46,027 nucleotides of DNA, taken from Lentisphaeria bacterium (lineage in GTDB: Bacteria > Verrucomicrobiota > Lentisphaeria > Victivallales > Victivallaceae). The stretch is from NCBI GenBank assembly GCA_018265615.1, contig JABLYX010000043.1:1-46027 (forward strand), in the 5' to 3' direction. Shown here in pieces: positions 23,472-31,365 of this stretch. Under the pieces are notes generated by a model. That model searched no databases, had not been told where the DNA came from, and saw nothing but the letters and a program-made list of their open reading frames with translations. The position numbers and the translations under genes were made by a program. How positions within the stretch are numbered: position 1 is the stretch's first letter; each line of letters opens with the position of its first letter.

Positions 23472-25622
23472 TCAGTAGATGAAGAGCATCTCCCGGTATT
23501 TCGGCAGCGGCCAGAGCTCGTCGTCGATCACCTTTTCGAGCCGGTCGACGACGCGGCGCAGTGTGGCCTGCGCAACGCGGATCTCCTCCGGTTCGTAGGT
23601 CGGGAGCGCTTTTTCGAGCTTCGCTTCACAGTGCACGAGCTCCGCCATGAGTCTGCCGACCTGTTCGGCTTCGGCGAACTGCTCCGGTAATCCGGCTTCG
23701 ATGCCGGTCTGCTGCAGGACCTTGATGTTCCGGCCGATCCGCTGCAGATATTCTCCGGCGGCAGGGTGGATCAGCGTCCGGGCCATCGTCAGCGAAAGCT
23801 CCCCTTCGATCCGGGTCCTGGCGCAGAACTCCTCGAAGTAGACTTCGTGGCGCGACAGGAGCTCCGCCCGGGTGAAGACGCCGTAGCGTTCGAACATCCG
23901 GATGTTCTTCTCCGTCACCAGCGCGGCGAGCGCTTCGGGGACAGTATGCAGGATCGGCAGCCCACGCCGTTCAGCCTCGGCGACCCACTCTTTGCAGTAG
24001 TTATCCCCGTTGAAGATGATGCGGCGGTGCTCCCGGACGATCCGGCGCAGCAGCTTCTGCAGCACCTCCTTGAATTCGGCCTTCGGCACCTTCTCCAGTT
24101 CGGTCAGGATGTCGTCGAGCGATTCCGCGACGATCGTGTTGAGGATCACGTTCGGCCCGGCGCACGACTGGCTCGAGCCCGGCGCGCGGAATTCGAACTT
24201 GTTGCCGGTATACGCGAACGGACTGGTCCGGTTGCGGTCGGTCGCGTCCTGCGGCAGCGGCGGCAGCGTGTCGACGAAGAGCTGCATCGGCGGCTGCCCC
24301 TTGCGGACCTCGCCCGGCGTGCAGGGTTCGAGCTCGTCGATCAGCCGGGTCAGCTCGTCGCCGAGGTAGATCGAGATGATCGACGGCGGCGCTTCGTTCG
24401 CGCCGAGCCGGTAGCTGTTTCCGCTCGAAGCGGTGGACATGCGCAGCAGCTCGCCGTGGCGGTCGACCGCCTGGATCACCGCGCAGATCGCGGTCAGGAA
24501 AATCACGCTGCCTTCCGGACTCCTGCCCGGAGAGAGGAAATTCATCTTCGTCGTTCCGAACGACCAGTTGTTGTGTTTGCCGGAGCCGTTCACGCCGTCG
24601 AACGGCTTCTCATGCATGAGGCAGACGAAGCCGTGGCGGTCCGCCGTCTGGCGCAGCACATCCATGGTCAGCATGTTGTGGTCGTTCGCTAGGTTCAGCT
24701 CTTCGAAGACCGAGGCGATCTCGAACTGGGCCGGCGCGACCTCGTTGTGGCGCGTCTTGGCCGGGATTCCGAGCCGCCAGAGCGTCTGGTCGACTTCGGT
24801 CATGAATGCGAGGATCCGCGCCTTGATCGTGCCGTAGTAGTGATCGTCGAGCTGCTGGTGCTTCGGCGGCGGCGCGCCGAACAGCGTGCGCCCGGTCTGG
24901 ATCAGGTCGGGGCGCGCGAGATAGAAGTTGCGGTCGATGAGGAAATACTCCTGTTCGACGCCGAGCGTGATCTCAGGTGCTCCGGCATCCTTCACCTCGA
25001 AAACATCGAGCATGCGGCGGATCTGGTCGGAGAGCGCGCGGATCGAACGCAGGAGCGGCGTCTTCTTGTCGAGCGCCTCGCCGGTGTAGCTGCAGAATGC
25101 GGTCGGAATGCAGAGCGTGGCTCCGGCCGGCGTCCGGCGGATGAAAGCCGGGCTGGTCGGGTCCCACGCCGTGTAGCCGCGCGCTTCGAACGTCGAGCGC
25201 AGTCCGCCGGAGGGGAAGCTCGATGCATCGGATTCGCCGACGACGAGGTTTTTGGCGGAAAATTTCATCGTGACTCCGCCCGCGCCGTCCGGTTCGAGGA
25301 ACGCATCGTGCTTCTCCGCGGTTCCGCCGGTCAGGGGCTGGAACCAGTGCGTATAGTGGCTCGCGCCTTTGCCGAGCGCCCACGCTTTCATCGCGCTCGC
25401 GACGTCGCCTGCGATGTCGGGGTCCAGCGGCGCACGGTTGCGGACCGTGTCGATCAGCTTGTCGTACGCCTGCGGCGGCAGGAATTCCTTCATGGAAGCG
25501 AGGTTGAAAACATCTTCCCCGAAAAGCTCTACAGCGCTCTGCGGAGCGATCTTGTCGGTGACGCACATGGCGGCGGATGCCGTCACGTTCTGAATCGCCT
25601 GCCGTCTGGCTTTGTCGCTCAT
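23472..25622 (-). CDS. glnN: Glutamine synthetase type III
   Basis: 716 residues, the size of the GSIII class (GSI and GSII are much shorter). It joins ammonia to glutamate using ATP. Characteristic segments are VFNLASMKEFLPPQAYDKL near the start, THWFQPLTGGTAEKHDAF, LGVEQEYFLID, TRHNEVAPAQFE, NGSGKHNNWSF and FRAPGSSQS. The start chosen is the ATG at 25622 (AGGAG 9 bp upstream); an in-frame ATG 16 codons earlier has no site and would run into the promoter. A single promoter lies just upstream, and a small membrane protein gene follows. Confidence 0.96.
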   Translation of the reverse strand: MSDKARRQAIQNVTASAAMCVTDKIAPQSAVELFGEDVFNLASMKEFLPPQAYDKLIDTVRNRAPLDPDIAGDVASAMKAWALGKGASHYTHWFQPLTGGTAEKHDAFLEPDGAGGVTMKFSAKNLVVGESDASSFPSGGLRSTFEARGYTAWDPTSPAFIRRTPAGATLCIPTAFCSYTGEALDKKTPLLRSIRALSDQIRRMLDVFEVKDAGAPEITLGVEQEYFLIDRNFYLARPDLIQTGRTLFGAPPPKHQQLDDHYYGTIKARILAFMTEVDQTLWRLGIPAKTRHNEVAPAQFEIASVFEELNLANDHNMLTMDVLRQTADRHGFVCLMHEKPFDGVNGSGKHNNWSFGTTKMNFLSPGRSPEGSVIFLTAICAVIQAVDRHGELLRMSTASSGNSYRLGANEAPPSIISIYLGDELTRLIDELEPCTPGEVRKGQPPMQLFVDTLPPLPQDATDRNRTSPFAYTGNKFEFRAPGSSQSCAGPNVILNTIVAESLDDILTELEKVPKAEFKEVLQKLLRRIVREHRRIIFNGDNYCKEWVAEAERRGLPILHTVPEALAALVTEKNIRMFERYGVFTRAELLSRHEVYFEEFCARTRIEGELSLTMARTLIHPAAGEYLQRIGRNIKVLQQTGIEAGLPEQFAEAEQVGRLMAELVHCEAKLEKALPTYEPEEIRVAQATLRRVVDRLEKVIDDELWPLPKYREMLFIY

Positions 25623-25660
25623 AAAAGGTAACTCCTGTTTAAACAAAAAGATCAAAGGAA

Positions 25661-25689
25661 AATATATCACCGTTTCCCCTGAAAATCAA
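25661..25689 (-). promoter_or_regulatory. Promoter of glnN
   Basis: Minus-strand TTGATT (25684-25689) and TATATT (25661-25666), 17-bp spacer; it overlaps the stop codon of the upstream DUF2752 gene. Confidence 0.6.
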
Positions 25690-26057
25690 TCCCAGCAGGC
25701 AAGATAAGCTCCCAGAAGCAGCGCGAGGAGAAGGAGGTGGGCGATAAGGTCCCGCCGCGGAAGGGACGCGGGGTGTTTTTTCCGGGAAAGCAGCCAGAGC
25801 CGCCAGGCGAATTCCGCGAGGATGAACGCGGCGAGATATGGCGTAACCGGGTTGCGGAGGTCGAAATTGCCGCTCCACATCCGGCTCAGGTCGCCGGTCG
25901 TCCCGCAGAACGGGCAGGGGGTTCCGGTCATGCGCCGGTAACTGCACTGCCAGAGCTGCGGAAAAATAAACCGCATCGCCCGCGCGGCGGCGGGCAATGC
26001 GGCGATGTAACACAGCAGGCCGAGAACGGTCCAGTTCAGGATGCGGTACCGTTTCAT
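25686..26057 (-). CDS. DUF2752 membrane protein
   Basis: 123 residues. The DUF2752 signature is RRMTGTPCPFCGTTGDLSRM (about residues 41-60), with the CPxCG cysteine pair, between hydrophobic segments (LNWTVLGLLCYIAALP, YLAAFILAEFAWRLWLL, LIAHLLLLALLLGAYLA). The family is widespread in polysaccharide-degrading bacteria and has no known function. The ATG at 26057 is 16 bp after the previous gene's stop, so the two are cotranscribed. Confidence 0.85.
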   Translation of the reverse strand: MKRYRILNWTVLGLLCYIAALPAAARAMRFIFPQLWQCSYRRMTGTPCPFCGTTGDLSRMWSGNFDLRNPVTPYLAAFILAEFAWRLWLLSRKKHPASLPRRDLIAHLLLLALLLGAYLACWD

Positions 26058-26073
26058 TCCGGCCCGGCCGGCA

Positions 26074-26463
26074 TTATTTCTGCTGAGCCGGAGCTTCGAC
26101 CACAACATCTTCGGTCGTGACCGTGACGGTTCCGCCCTGTTCCTGAGCCTTCTTCTCCGCTTCTTCGATTGCTTTCTGGAACTCCTTCTGGAAGGTCTCG
26201 CGGAACTCGGGGTCGTTGGCGACGGCGGCCGCCTGGGAGGCGACAATCACGGTCCAGATAATCACGACGACGAGTGCCACGGCATTCAGCACGGTGCCGA
26301 CGATGCCCATGGTCTTGGATTCGCCGCGCCTGCCCTTGATCACGACATCGGCGATGCCGAGCCCGAGCCCGATCAGGCACGGGATGAATGCGACCATTCC
26401 GCAGAACGGAATCCAGGCGACGATGAGGCCGAGAACTCCAAGAATCAATGCTGCAATACCCAT
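26074..26463 (-). CDS. Small membrane protein, DUF4190-like, with charged tail
   Basis: 129 residues with GGGAGG before the start. Two to three hydrophobic hairpins (ALILGVLGLIVAWIPFCGMV, CLIGLGLGIADVVIKGRRGE, GTVLNAVALVVVIIWTVIVA) are followed by a charged helical tail (FRETFQKEFQKAIEEAEKKA) and VTVTTEDVVVEAPAQQK. The membrane part resembles that of the next upstream gene (26664-27317), with the shared pattern of L-I-L-G followed by W-I-P-x-C and a GRRG/SRRG loop; they look like tandem paralogues. Function unknown. Confidence 0.75.
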   Translation of the reverse strand: MGIAALILGVLGLIVAWIPFCGMVAFIPCLIGLGLGIADVVIKGRRGESKTMGIVGTVLNAVALVVVIIWTVIVASQAAAVANDPEFRETFQKEFQKAIEEAEKKAQEQGGTVTVTTEDVVVEAPAQQK

Positions 26464-26529
26464 TACCGACTACCTCCCTGTTTTCCGCAGTTTCCTGTTT
26501 TTTCGCCGGTCTCCCGGCTTCTGTTGAAG

Positions 26530-26557
26530 AATATATCACCATGGCGCCGCAGTACAA
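26530..26557 (-). promoter_or_regulatory. Promoter of the 129-residue membrane protein gene
   Basis: Minus-strand TTGTAC (26552-26557) and TATATT (26530-26535), 16-bp spacer, just past the terminator of the upstream operon. Confidence 0.5.
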
Positions 26558-26585
26558 GTCTCCGAACGGAGATTCTGCCCTGTTT

Positions 26586-26634
26586 TTACAAAAAAACACG
26601 TAAAATGATGTTTTTCAGTTCTGTTCCTTTACGT
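26586..26634 (-). terminator. Terminator of the ispH operon
   Basis: On the minus strand ACGTAAA (26628-26634) can pair with TTTACGT (26598-26604) across a 23-nt loop, then GTTTTTTTG. The loop is long, so confidence is moderate. Confidence 0.6.
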
Positions 26635-26663
26635 TATTCAGGATTTCCGTAACACGGACCCGG

Positions 26664-27317
26664 TCAGCGCGGAACCAGTGTGGCGGGCAGCGAAGTTGCG
26701 TTGCCGGGCTTCAGCGCGGCGGGCAGCGAGGTCGCATTGTCGGGTTGCTTCGCCGGAGGCAGAGAGGTTGCATTGCCGGGCTTCAGTGTGGCGGGCAGTG
26801 AGGTTGCATTGGCCGGTTTCTCCTCGTGCCCCGGCGGTGAGCCGGCATTGGAGGGCTGCGGCGGAGGCGCGGGCTTTTCCGGCTCTGCCGGTTTCTCCGG
26901 CTTTGCGGGGAGCGCGGGCTTCTCCGGTTCGATGGGTTCCTCCGGCTCGATGGGTTTCTCCGGTTCGACGGGTTTCTCCGGCTTCGCGGGGGGCTCGGCC
27001 GGTCTGGCGGGAATCGCGGGCTTTTCCGGCTGCAGCGGCGCTGTCTTGACCGGCGGTCTTGCCGGAGGCTGAGGCTGAGGCTGAGGCGGGGCGGGCGGAG
27101 CCGGGCGGAGGGCGGTGAGTATGATCAGCAGCAGCAGGCTCAGCGCAATCCCGGCGATGGCGGGCAGCGGGGATTTCCGGCCGCGGCGGGAGCGGATCAG
27201 CTCGAGCGCCCCGAGGATGAGCCCTGCAACACCGGCGGCGAGTGCAGCCGGCCAGCAGGAGGGGATCCATACGAGAATCAGCCCGGCTGCGGCGAGTATC
27301 GGGGCGGCGAATTTCAT
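26664..27317 (-). CDS. Membrane-anchored protein with Pro-rich and NATSLP repeat tail
   Basis: 217 residues; AGGAG lies before the ATG. The N-terminal 75 residues are hydrophobic (ILAAAGLILVWIPSCWPA, AGVAGLILGALELI, AIAGIALSLLLLIILTAL) and related to the neighbouring 129-residue protein. Then comes a low-complexity tail: PAPPAPPQPQPQPPARPP, a KPxEPEKPIEPEEP stretch, and four 12-residue repeats built on KPGNATSLPAT, ending LVPR. The tail probably extends from the membrane as a flexible spacer or scaffold. No function is known. It is third in the ispH - lipoprotein operon. Confidence 0.75.
   Translation of the reverse strand: MKFAAPILAAAGLILVWIPSCWPAALAAGVAGLILGALELIRSRRGRKSPLPAIAGIALSLLLLIILTALRPAPPAPPQPQPQPPARPPVKTAPLQPEKPAIPARPAEPPAKPEKPVEPEKPIEPEEPIEPEKPALPAKPEKPAEPEKPAPPPQPSNAGSPPGHEEKPANATSLPATLKPGNATSLPPAKQPDNATSLPAALKPGNATSLPATLVPR
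26673..26820 (-). repeat. Four 36-bp tandem repeats inside a coding sequence
   Basis: Four imperfect copies encode the 12-residue unit [LK]-[KQ]-P-[GD]-N-A-T-S-L-P-x-x at the C-terminus of the 217-residue membrane protein. The copies differ at DNA level, so they are not a very recent expansion. Confidence 0.8.
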
Positions 27318-27355
27318 GTTTCTGCTTCTCCTGTTTTACGGTTCCCGCGATGATC

Positions 27356-27928
27356 TCAGCGGATCCGGTCGAATTCCTGCTTCCCGGCGGAGAGCGATAC
27401 ATATTTCTGATCCAGCAGCGGAGAGCTTTCCGGTACTTCGAAGCTGGTGCCGAAGAGCCATGAGGACTGGATGTCATAGCAATTGAAGATCAGGTAGTAT
27501 TTCCCGTCGATCGGCTCCTCCGACAGCTCAAGGTCGCATGCCGCCCGCATATCGTAGTCGAAAACCTCGCTGTAGACGTCGGAACGCTGCATGCTGAGCA
27601 GCCGCGGCAGCTGCATCGGCAGGTCGGGGAACTCGCCGTTGTAATAGGTCCCCTCGTCGTCGGATTTGATGATGACCGTGGTGCGGTCGCCGGGCTGGAG
27701 TTCGAATGAAATGCCGTAGGTGTTGGTTGAGAGCGGCAGGTCTTTGGCGATCGAACGGGTTTTGATGAGGATCGTGCCGGTGAATTTTTTCTCCGCCGGG
27801 ACCCACTGGAATTTGCGGTCGATCTCATAATTGACGGTGATGCGGGTTGTCTTCGGCTGAGACGGGTCGTCGCAGCCGGAGAAAAGTCCGGAACAGGCCA
27901 GCAGCATCAGTAGCAGAATATATTTCAT
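27356..27928 (-). CDS. Lipoprotein of unknown function
   Basis: 190 residues. MKYILLLMLLACSGLFSGC is a lipoprotein signal with the lipid-bearing Cys19. The mature part is predicted beta-rich (TRITVNYEIDRKFQWVP, TGTILIKTRSIAKDLPL, SFELQPGDRTTVIIK) and ends in QKYVSLSAGKQEFDRIR. No family recognised. Its ATG overlaps the ispH stop (ATGA), so it is translationally coupled to ispH. Confidence 0.78.
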   Translation of the reverse strand: MKYILLLMLLACSGLFSGCDDPSQPKTTRITVNYEIDRKFQWVPAEKKFTGTILIKTRSIAKDLPLSTNTYGISFELQPGDRTTVIIKSDDEGTYYNGEFPDLPMQLPRLLSMQRSDVYSEVFDYDMRAACDLELSEEPIDGKYYLIFNCYDIQSSWLFGTSFEVPESSPLLDQKYVSLSAGKQEFDRIR

Positions 27929-28854
27929 TGTTTCTCCGGAATTGCCGGTGTTGAAAATGTTGTTTCCTCTTCAGCGGCGAGGATGTCCCCGGCCCGGGAG
28001 AAACCGATCTCCCGCAGTCTGTCGAGGACCTGCCCGACCAGGGATTCAGGCGCGCTTGCTCCGGCCCCGACTCCGACCGTCGCCGCGCTGTTCCATATTT
28101 CCGGCGGAAGCTCTTCCGCTCCTTCGATGAGGAAAGCCTTCGCCCCCTCCTGCTCCGCGACCTCCCGCAGCCGGTTGGAATTCGAGCTGTGGGGCGAGCC
28201 GATGATCAGTACGGCGTCGCATCTGCGCGCAAGCTCGCGCACCGCTTTCTGGCGGTTGGTCGTCGCATAACAGACCGCCGCCGCGGATTCCAGCTGCGGA
28301 TAGCGCCCCTTCAGCCGGGCTTCGATTTTCCGGACCTCTTCCGTATTCAGCGTGGTCTGCGCCAGCAGCTCGATCCCGGTGCCCGCCGGGAACTCCGGCA
28401 GCAGCTCCGCTTCCGCCGCGCTGCCGGCCACGAATGTCTGCCGTGCGCCTGAGCGGCCGACGGTGCCCTCCACCTCCGGGTGGCCGCGGTGGCCGATCAG
28501 GATCAGCACATCCTTCGCTTTCTCCGCCGAGCGGTGCAGGCGTTTCACGAGCGGACAGGTCACGTCGATAACCAACAGCCCCCGGCCGCGCGCCTCCGCT
28601 TCGACGGCCGCCGACACGCCGTGCGCGCTGAACAGCAGCACAGAGCCCGGCGGAACCTCGTCCAGAGATTCGGCAAAGCAAACGCCTCGCTTCCGCAGGT
28701 CATTCACAATAAAACTGTTGTGCACGATTTCATGCAGCACGAATACAGGCGCGCCGAACCGGCGGAGCACTGCGTCAACCGTTTCGAGCGCCCTCCGGAC
28801 CCCGGCGCACATTCCGTGCGGAAATCCGAGAAAAACACTTTTTGTCTGATTCAT
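27925..28854 (-). CDS. ispH: 4-hydroxy-3-methylbut-2-enyl diphosphate reductase
   Basis: 309 residues. Last enzyme of the MEP isoprenoid pathway; an iron-sulfur protein making IPP and DMAPP. Cluster cysteines are seen in FPHGMCAGV (Cys16), DVTCPLV and AAVCYATTNRQ; HEIVHN, FSAHGVS, GHRGHPEVEGT, QTTLN and SPHSSNSNRLREV are the usual motifs. The start at 28854 is chosen because the promoter (-10 at 28862-28867) overlaps the longer reading frame; transcription would begin at or next to this ATG, giving a leaderless mRNA. Two further genes of unknown function follow in the operon. Confidence 0.94.
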   Translation of the reverse strand: MNQTKSVFLGFPHGMCAGVRRALETVDAVLRRFGAPVFVLHEIVHNSFIVNDLRKRGVCFAESLDEVPPGSVLLFSAHGVSAAVEAEARGRGLLVIDVTCPLVKRLHRSAEKAKDVLILIGHRGHPEVEGTVGRSGARQTFVAGSAAEAELLPEFPAGTGIELLAQTTLNTEEVRKIEARLKGRYPQLESAAAVCYATTNRQKAVRELARRCDAVLIIGSPHSSNSNRLREVAEQEGAKAFLIEGAEELPPEIWNSAATVGVGAGASAPESLVGQVLDRLREIGFSRAGDILAAEEETTFSTPAIPEKQ

Positions 28855-28861
28855 TTTGTCT

Positions 28862-28890
28862 ATCATACTCTTGTTTGCCGTTTTTTTCAA
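28862..28890 (-). promoter_or_regulatory. Promoter of ispH, probably leaderless
   Basis: Minus-strand TTGAAA (28885-28890) and TATGAT (28862-28867), 17-bp spacer. The A of the ispH ATG is 8 nt past the -10 box, so the transcript starts at or very near the start codon. Confidence 0.6.
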
Positions 28891-29049
28891 GAGCGGGAGC
28901 CGATGAAAAAAAATGTTTTTTTGCGTTTGGCCGATTGAATTATCCGCCGGAGCCGAGTAGTTTATATCGCTGTACCGTATCAGGAGAGCGCCGGGCGTTC
29001 ATCCCCATACGTTTTTTTTTGAACTTTTTTCAAAAACAGGGCAAAAAAG

Positions 29050-30672
29050 ATGTTCAAATTTCTCGGTGAGGCGCTTCCTCCGATCGAAACGGCGGCCGGA
29101 GGCACCGGTGCGGGCGGCTCCATGCTCTCCCACGGGGCAATGGTGACACTCTGGGTCGGAATTGCCGTCTATATCTCGGTGCTGATCGGCATCGGATTCT
29201 GGTCCAGCCGCAAGGTCAAGGGGATGAATGACTTCCTGGTCGCCGGGCGGCGTCTGCCGCTCTGGATGGCGACCGCCACGCTGCTGGCGACATGGTTCGG
29301 CGCGGGGTCGAGCATGGGCGTTGCGGCGACCGTCTACAAGGAAGGGATCGGCGGCGTTCTCGCGGATCCGTTCGGCGCGTCGATCAGTCTCGTGCTCGCC
29401 GGCATCTTCATCGTCGGGCTCCTGCGGCGGCTGAAATGTCTGACCGTGACCGACATCATCGAACGCCGCTACGGCAAATGGGCCGGCGTGTATGCGTCGC
29501 TCTGGATGATCCCGGTCTATATCGGGTGGCTCGGCGCTCAGATGCTCGGAATCGGCACGATCCTGCATATCCTGACCGGCATGAGCGCGACCTGGGGAAC
29601 GCTCATCGGGGCGATCGTGGTTCTGGTCTATACGTTCGCCGGCGGCATGTGGGCGGTCACGTTGACCGACGTGGTGCAGGTTTCGCTGATTGTGGTCGGG
29701 CTTTTCATCATCGTGCCAGGCGCGGTTTTCGAGGCCGGCGGCTGGAGCGAAATGGCCTCCCGCCTGAGCGTCGCTGATCTCTCGCTCGGTATGAGGCATA
29801 CGATTGATTCCGCAACCGGGGCGCCTGTGCCGTTCGTTTTTTCGGATTACGTCTATTACATCGGAAGCTGGATCGTCATGGGGCTCGGCTGCATGGTCGG
29901 GCAGGATCTGATCCAGCGTTCGCTCGCGAGCCGCAATGAGAAGATCGCGGTTTCGAGCGCGGTGATGTCCGGTTTCTTCTACGCCGCCATCGGCCTTGTG
30001 CCGATTACGATCGGCTTTGCGGCCCGCACGGTGCTGGCGAATCACGGCATCGCCGCCACGGGGGATATCGATGCGCTGTCGAACCAGGTGCTGCCGCGCA
30101 TGGCCATCATCATCCTCGGCAATTTGCACCCGATCATCCTGACGATCTTCCTCGCGGCCCTGATTTCCGCGATCATGAGCTCTGCGGACAGCTCGCTGCT
30201 GGCGGGCTCGTCGCTGCTCTGCAACAATGTGATCGGCTCGATCTGGCCGCGCCTCAGCGACCAGAAACTGTTGGTCATGACCCGCATTGCGACGATTCTG
30301 CTGACTGCGGTTGCGTTGCTGCTAGCCTGGGGGGTCAAGAGCATCTACAGCCTGATGATCAACAGCTGGGCGTCACAGCTCGTGGTGATTTTCATCCCGG
30401 TCGTAACGGCGCTTTACGTGCCGAAGGCGAGCAAGAACGCCGCATGGGCCGCGATGGCGGTTTCTACGGGGGTATGGCTCGCCTATGTGTTCGTCGATTC
30501 GAGCGGCACTGGCATGAGCTTTACGGAGCTCATGAATTCCGATCTTGACCGCAGCCTGACGGTCGGGGCGGTCTACGGATTCCTCGCGGGTGCGATTGCG
30601 TTCACCTGCTGCTATTTCGGCGAACGGATTCCGCACTGGGTGCTTGACCAGCCGGACGAGGAAGACGAATGA
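29050..30672 (+). CDS. Sodium:solute symporter (SSS family)
   Basis: 540 residues with about thirteen hydrophobic segments, in line with the SSS family. Typical segments: GIGFWSSRKVKGMNDFLVAG, LLATWFGAGSSMGVAATVYK, LLRRLKCLTVTDIIERRYG, and AALISAIMSSADSSLLAGSS (the conserved TM8-9 sodium-site region). It imports a solute such as a sugar, amino acid or carboxylate with Na+; the substrate cannot be read. AGGG precedes the ATG. The 160-bp leader region upstream contains a weak TTGAAT-N17-TAGTTT promoter (28935-28963) and a T run. The next gene overlaps its stop. Confidence 0.9.
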   Translation: MFKFLGEALPPIETAAGGTGAGGSMLSHGAMVTLWVGIAVYISVLIGIGFWSSRKVKGMNDFLVAGRRLPLWMATATLLATWFGAGSSMGVAATVYKEGIGGVLADPFGASISLVLAGIFIVGLLRRLKCLTVTDIIERRYGKWAGVYASLWMIPVYIGWLGAQMLGIGTILHILTGMSATWGTLIGAIVVLVYTFAGGMWAVTLTDVVQVSLIVVGLFIIVPGAVFEAGGWSEMASRLSVADLSLGMRHTIDSATGAPVPFVFSDYVYYIGSWIVMGLGCMVGQDLIQRSLASRNEKIAVSSAVMSGFFYAAIGLVPITIGFAARTVLANHGIAATGDIDALSNQVLPRMAIIILGNLHPIILTIFLAALISAIMSSADSSLLAGSSLLCNNVIGSIWPRLSDQKLLVMTRIATILLTAVALLLAWGVKSIYSLMINSWASQLVVIFIPVVTALYVPKASKNAAWAAMAVSTGVWLAYVFVDSSGTGMSFTELMNSDLDRSLTVGAVYGFLAGAIAFTCCYFGERIPHWVLDQPDEEDE

Positions 30673-31253
30673 GCAGGATCCTCGACCTTTCCGCCGCCGG
30701 GATCGACGCCGCGGTTGACGCCGCGGTTGAAGAGCTGGCAAAGCCGGGTGCGGTCGTGCTCCTGCCGACCGAGACAGTCTACGGACTGGTTTGCCGGGCG
30801 GACGACGCCGCGGCCCGGCAGCGGATCTACGACCTGAAGGACCGCGATGCGACGAAGCCGCTCGCCTGGTTCATCGCGGAGTGGCGGAAGCTCGGTGAAT
30901 ACGGCGTGCGGCTGGAAGGGCTGCCCGCGGAGCTCGCCTCGAAATACTGTCCCGGCCCGATCACGGTCATCGCGCCGAAGCTCGACGGCGGAACGGTCGG
31001 CTTCCGGGTTCCGGACCATCCGTTCGTGCTTGAGCTGCTGCGCCGGATCGGCTGTCCGCTGGCGCAGACGAGTGCGAATCACTCCGGCCGGCCGAACGCG
31101 CTGACGGTGCGGGCCGCGTTGGCGGAGCTCTCGGACGAACTGCCCCTCGCGATCGACGGCGGCGCGATCCCGCCGGACGCGCTCGCTTCGACAGTGGTCG
31201 ACGCGACCGGTGCGGTTCCGAACGTGCTGCGTCAGGGCGCGCTCCATATCTGA
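30669..31253 (+). CDS. TsaC/YrdC/Sua5-family threonylcarbamoyl-AMP synthase
   Basis: 194 residues starting in an ATGA overlap with the symporter gene. VVLLPTETVYGLVCRADD and DRDATKPLAWFIAE are the ATP/threonine-binding motifs; KYCPGPITVIAP, VGFRVPDHPF and CPLAQTSANHSGRPN complete the YrdC fold. The enzyme makes threonylcarbamoyl-AMP for the t6A modification of tRNAs reading ANN codons. The C-terminal Sua5 extension is absent, so it is the short TsaC form. Coupling to a transporter gene has no obvious functional meaning. Confidence 0.9.
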   Translation: MSRILDLSAAGIDAAVDAAVEELAKPGAVVLLPTETVYGLVCRADDAAARQRIYDLKDRDATKPLAWFIAEWRKLGEYGVRLEGLPAELASKYCPGPITVIAPKLDGGTVGFRVPDHPFVLELLRRIGCPLAQTSANHSGRPNALTVRAALAELSDELPLAIDGGAIPPDALASTVVDATGAVPNVLRQGALHI

Positions 31254-31300
31254 GCAATTCAGTAGGATGACAGACAAGTGCATTTATTTTTTTGAAAATT

Positions 31301-31310
31301 GCATATATGC
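31301..31310. promoter_or_regulatory. Palindrome GCATATATGC with flanking TGCAT copies, candidate GntR operator
   Basis: A perfect 10-bp palindrome just upstream of the -35 box. Further TGCAT words stand at about 31279, 31321 and 31358, so four copies surround the promoter of the GntR-type regulator gene. The spacing and location suggest an autoregulatory operator array. Confidence 0.5.
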
Positions 31311-31312
31311 TA

Positions 31313-31341
31313 TTGACAAATGCATCTGTGTTTGCTATAAT
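31313..31341 (+). promoter_or_regulatory. Consensus promoter of the GntR - pseudopilin - PL8 operon
   Basis: Perfect TTGACA (31313-31318), 17-bp spacer, perfect TATAAT (31336-31341), 25 bp before the start codon. Confidence 0.88.
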
Positions 31342-31365
31342 TAATGGCAAAGGAAGGTGCATTCT

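Noticed and set aside
26500..26520. Terminator from the hairpin GCCGG-TCTC-CCGGC
   Set aside because: The T run precedes the stem on the plus strand, and on the minus strand an A run follows it, so it cannot terminate in either direction.
28854..28890. TTG or earlier ATG start for ispH
   Set aside because: The promoter lies within the extended frame, no ribosome site is present, and the family begins close to the GMCAGV motif.
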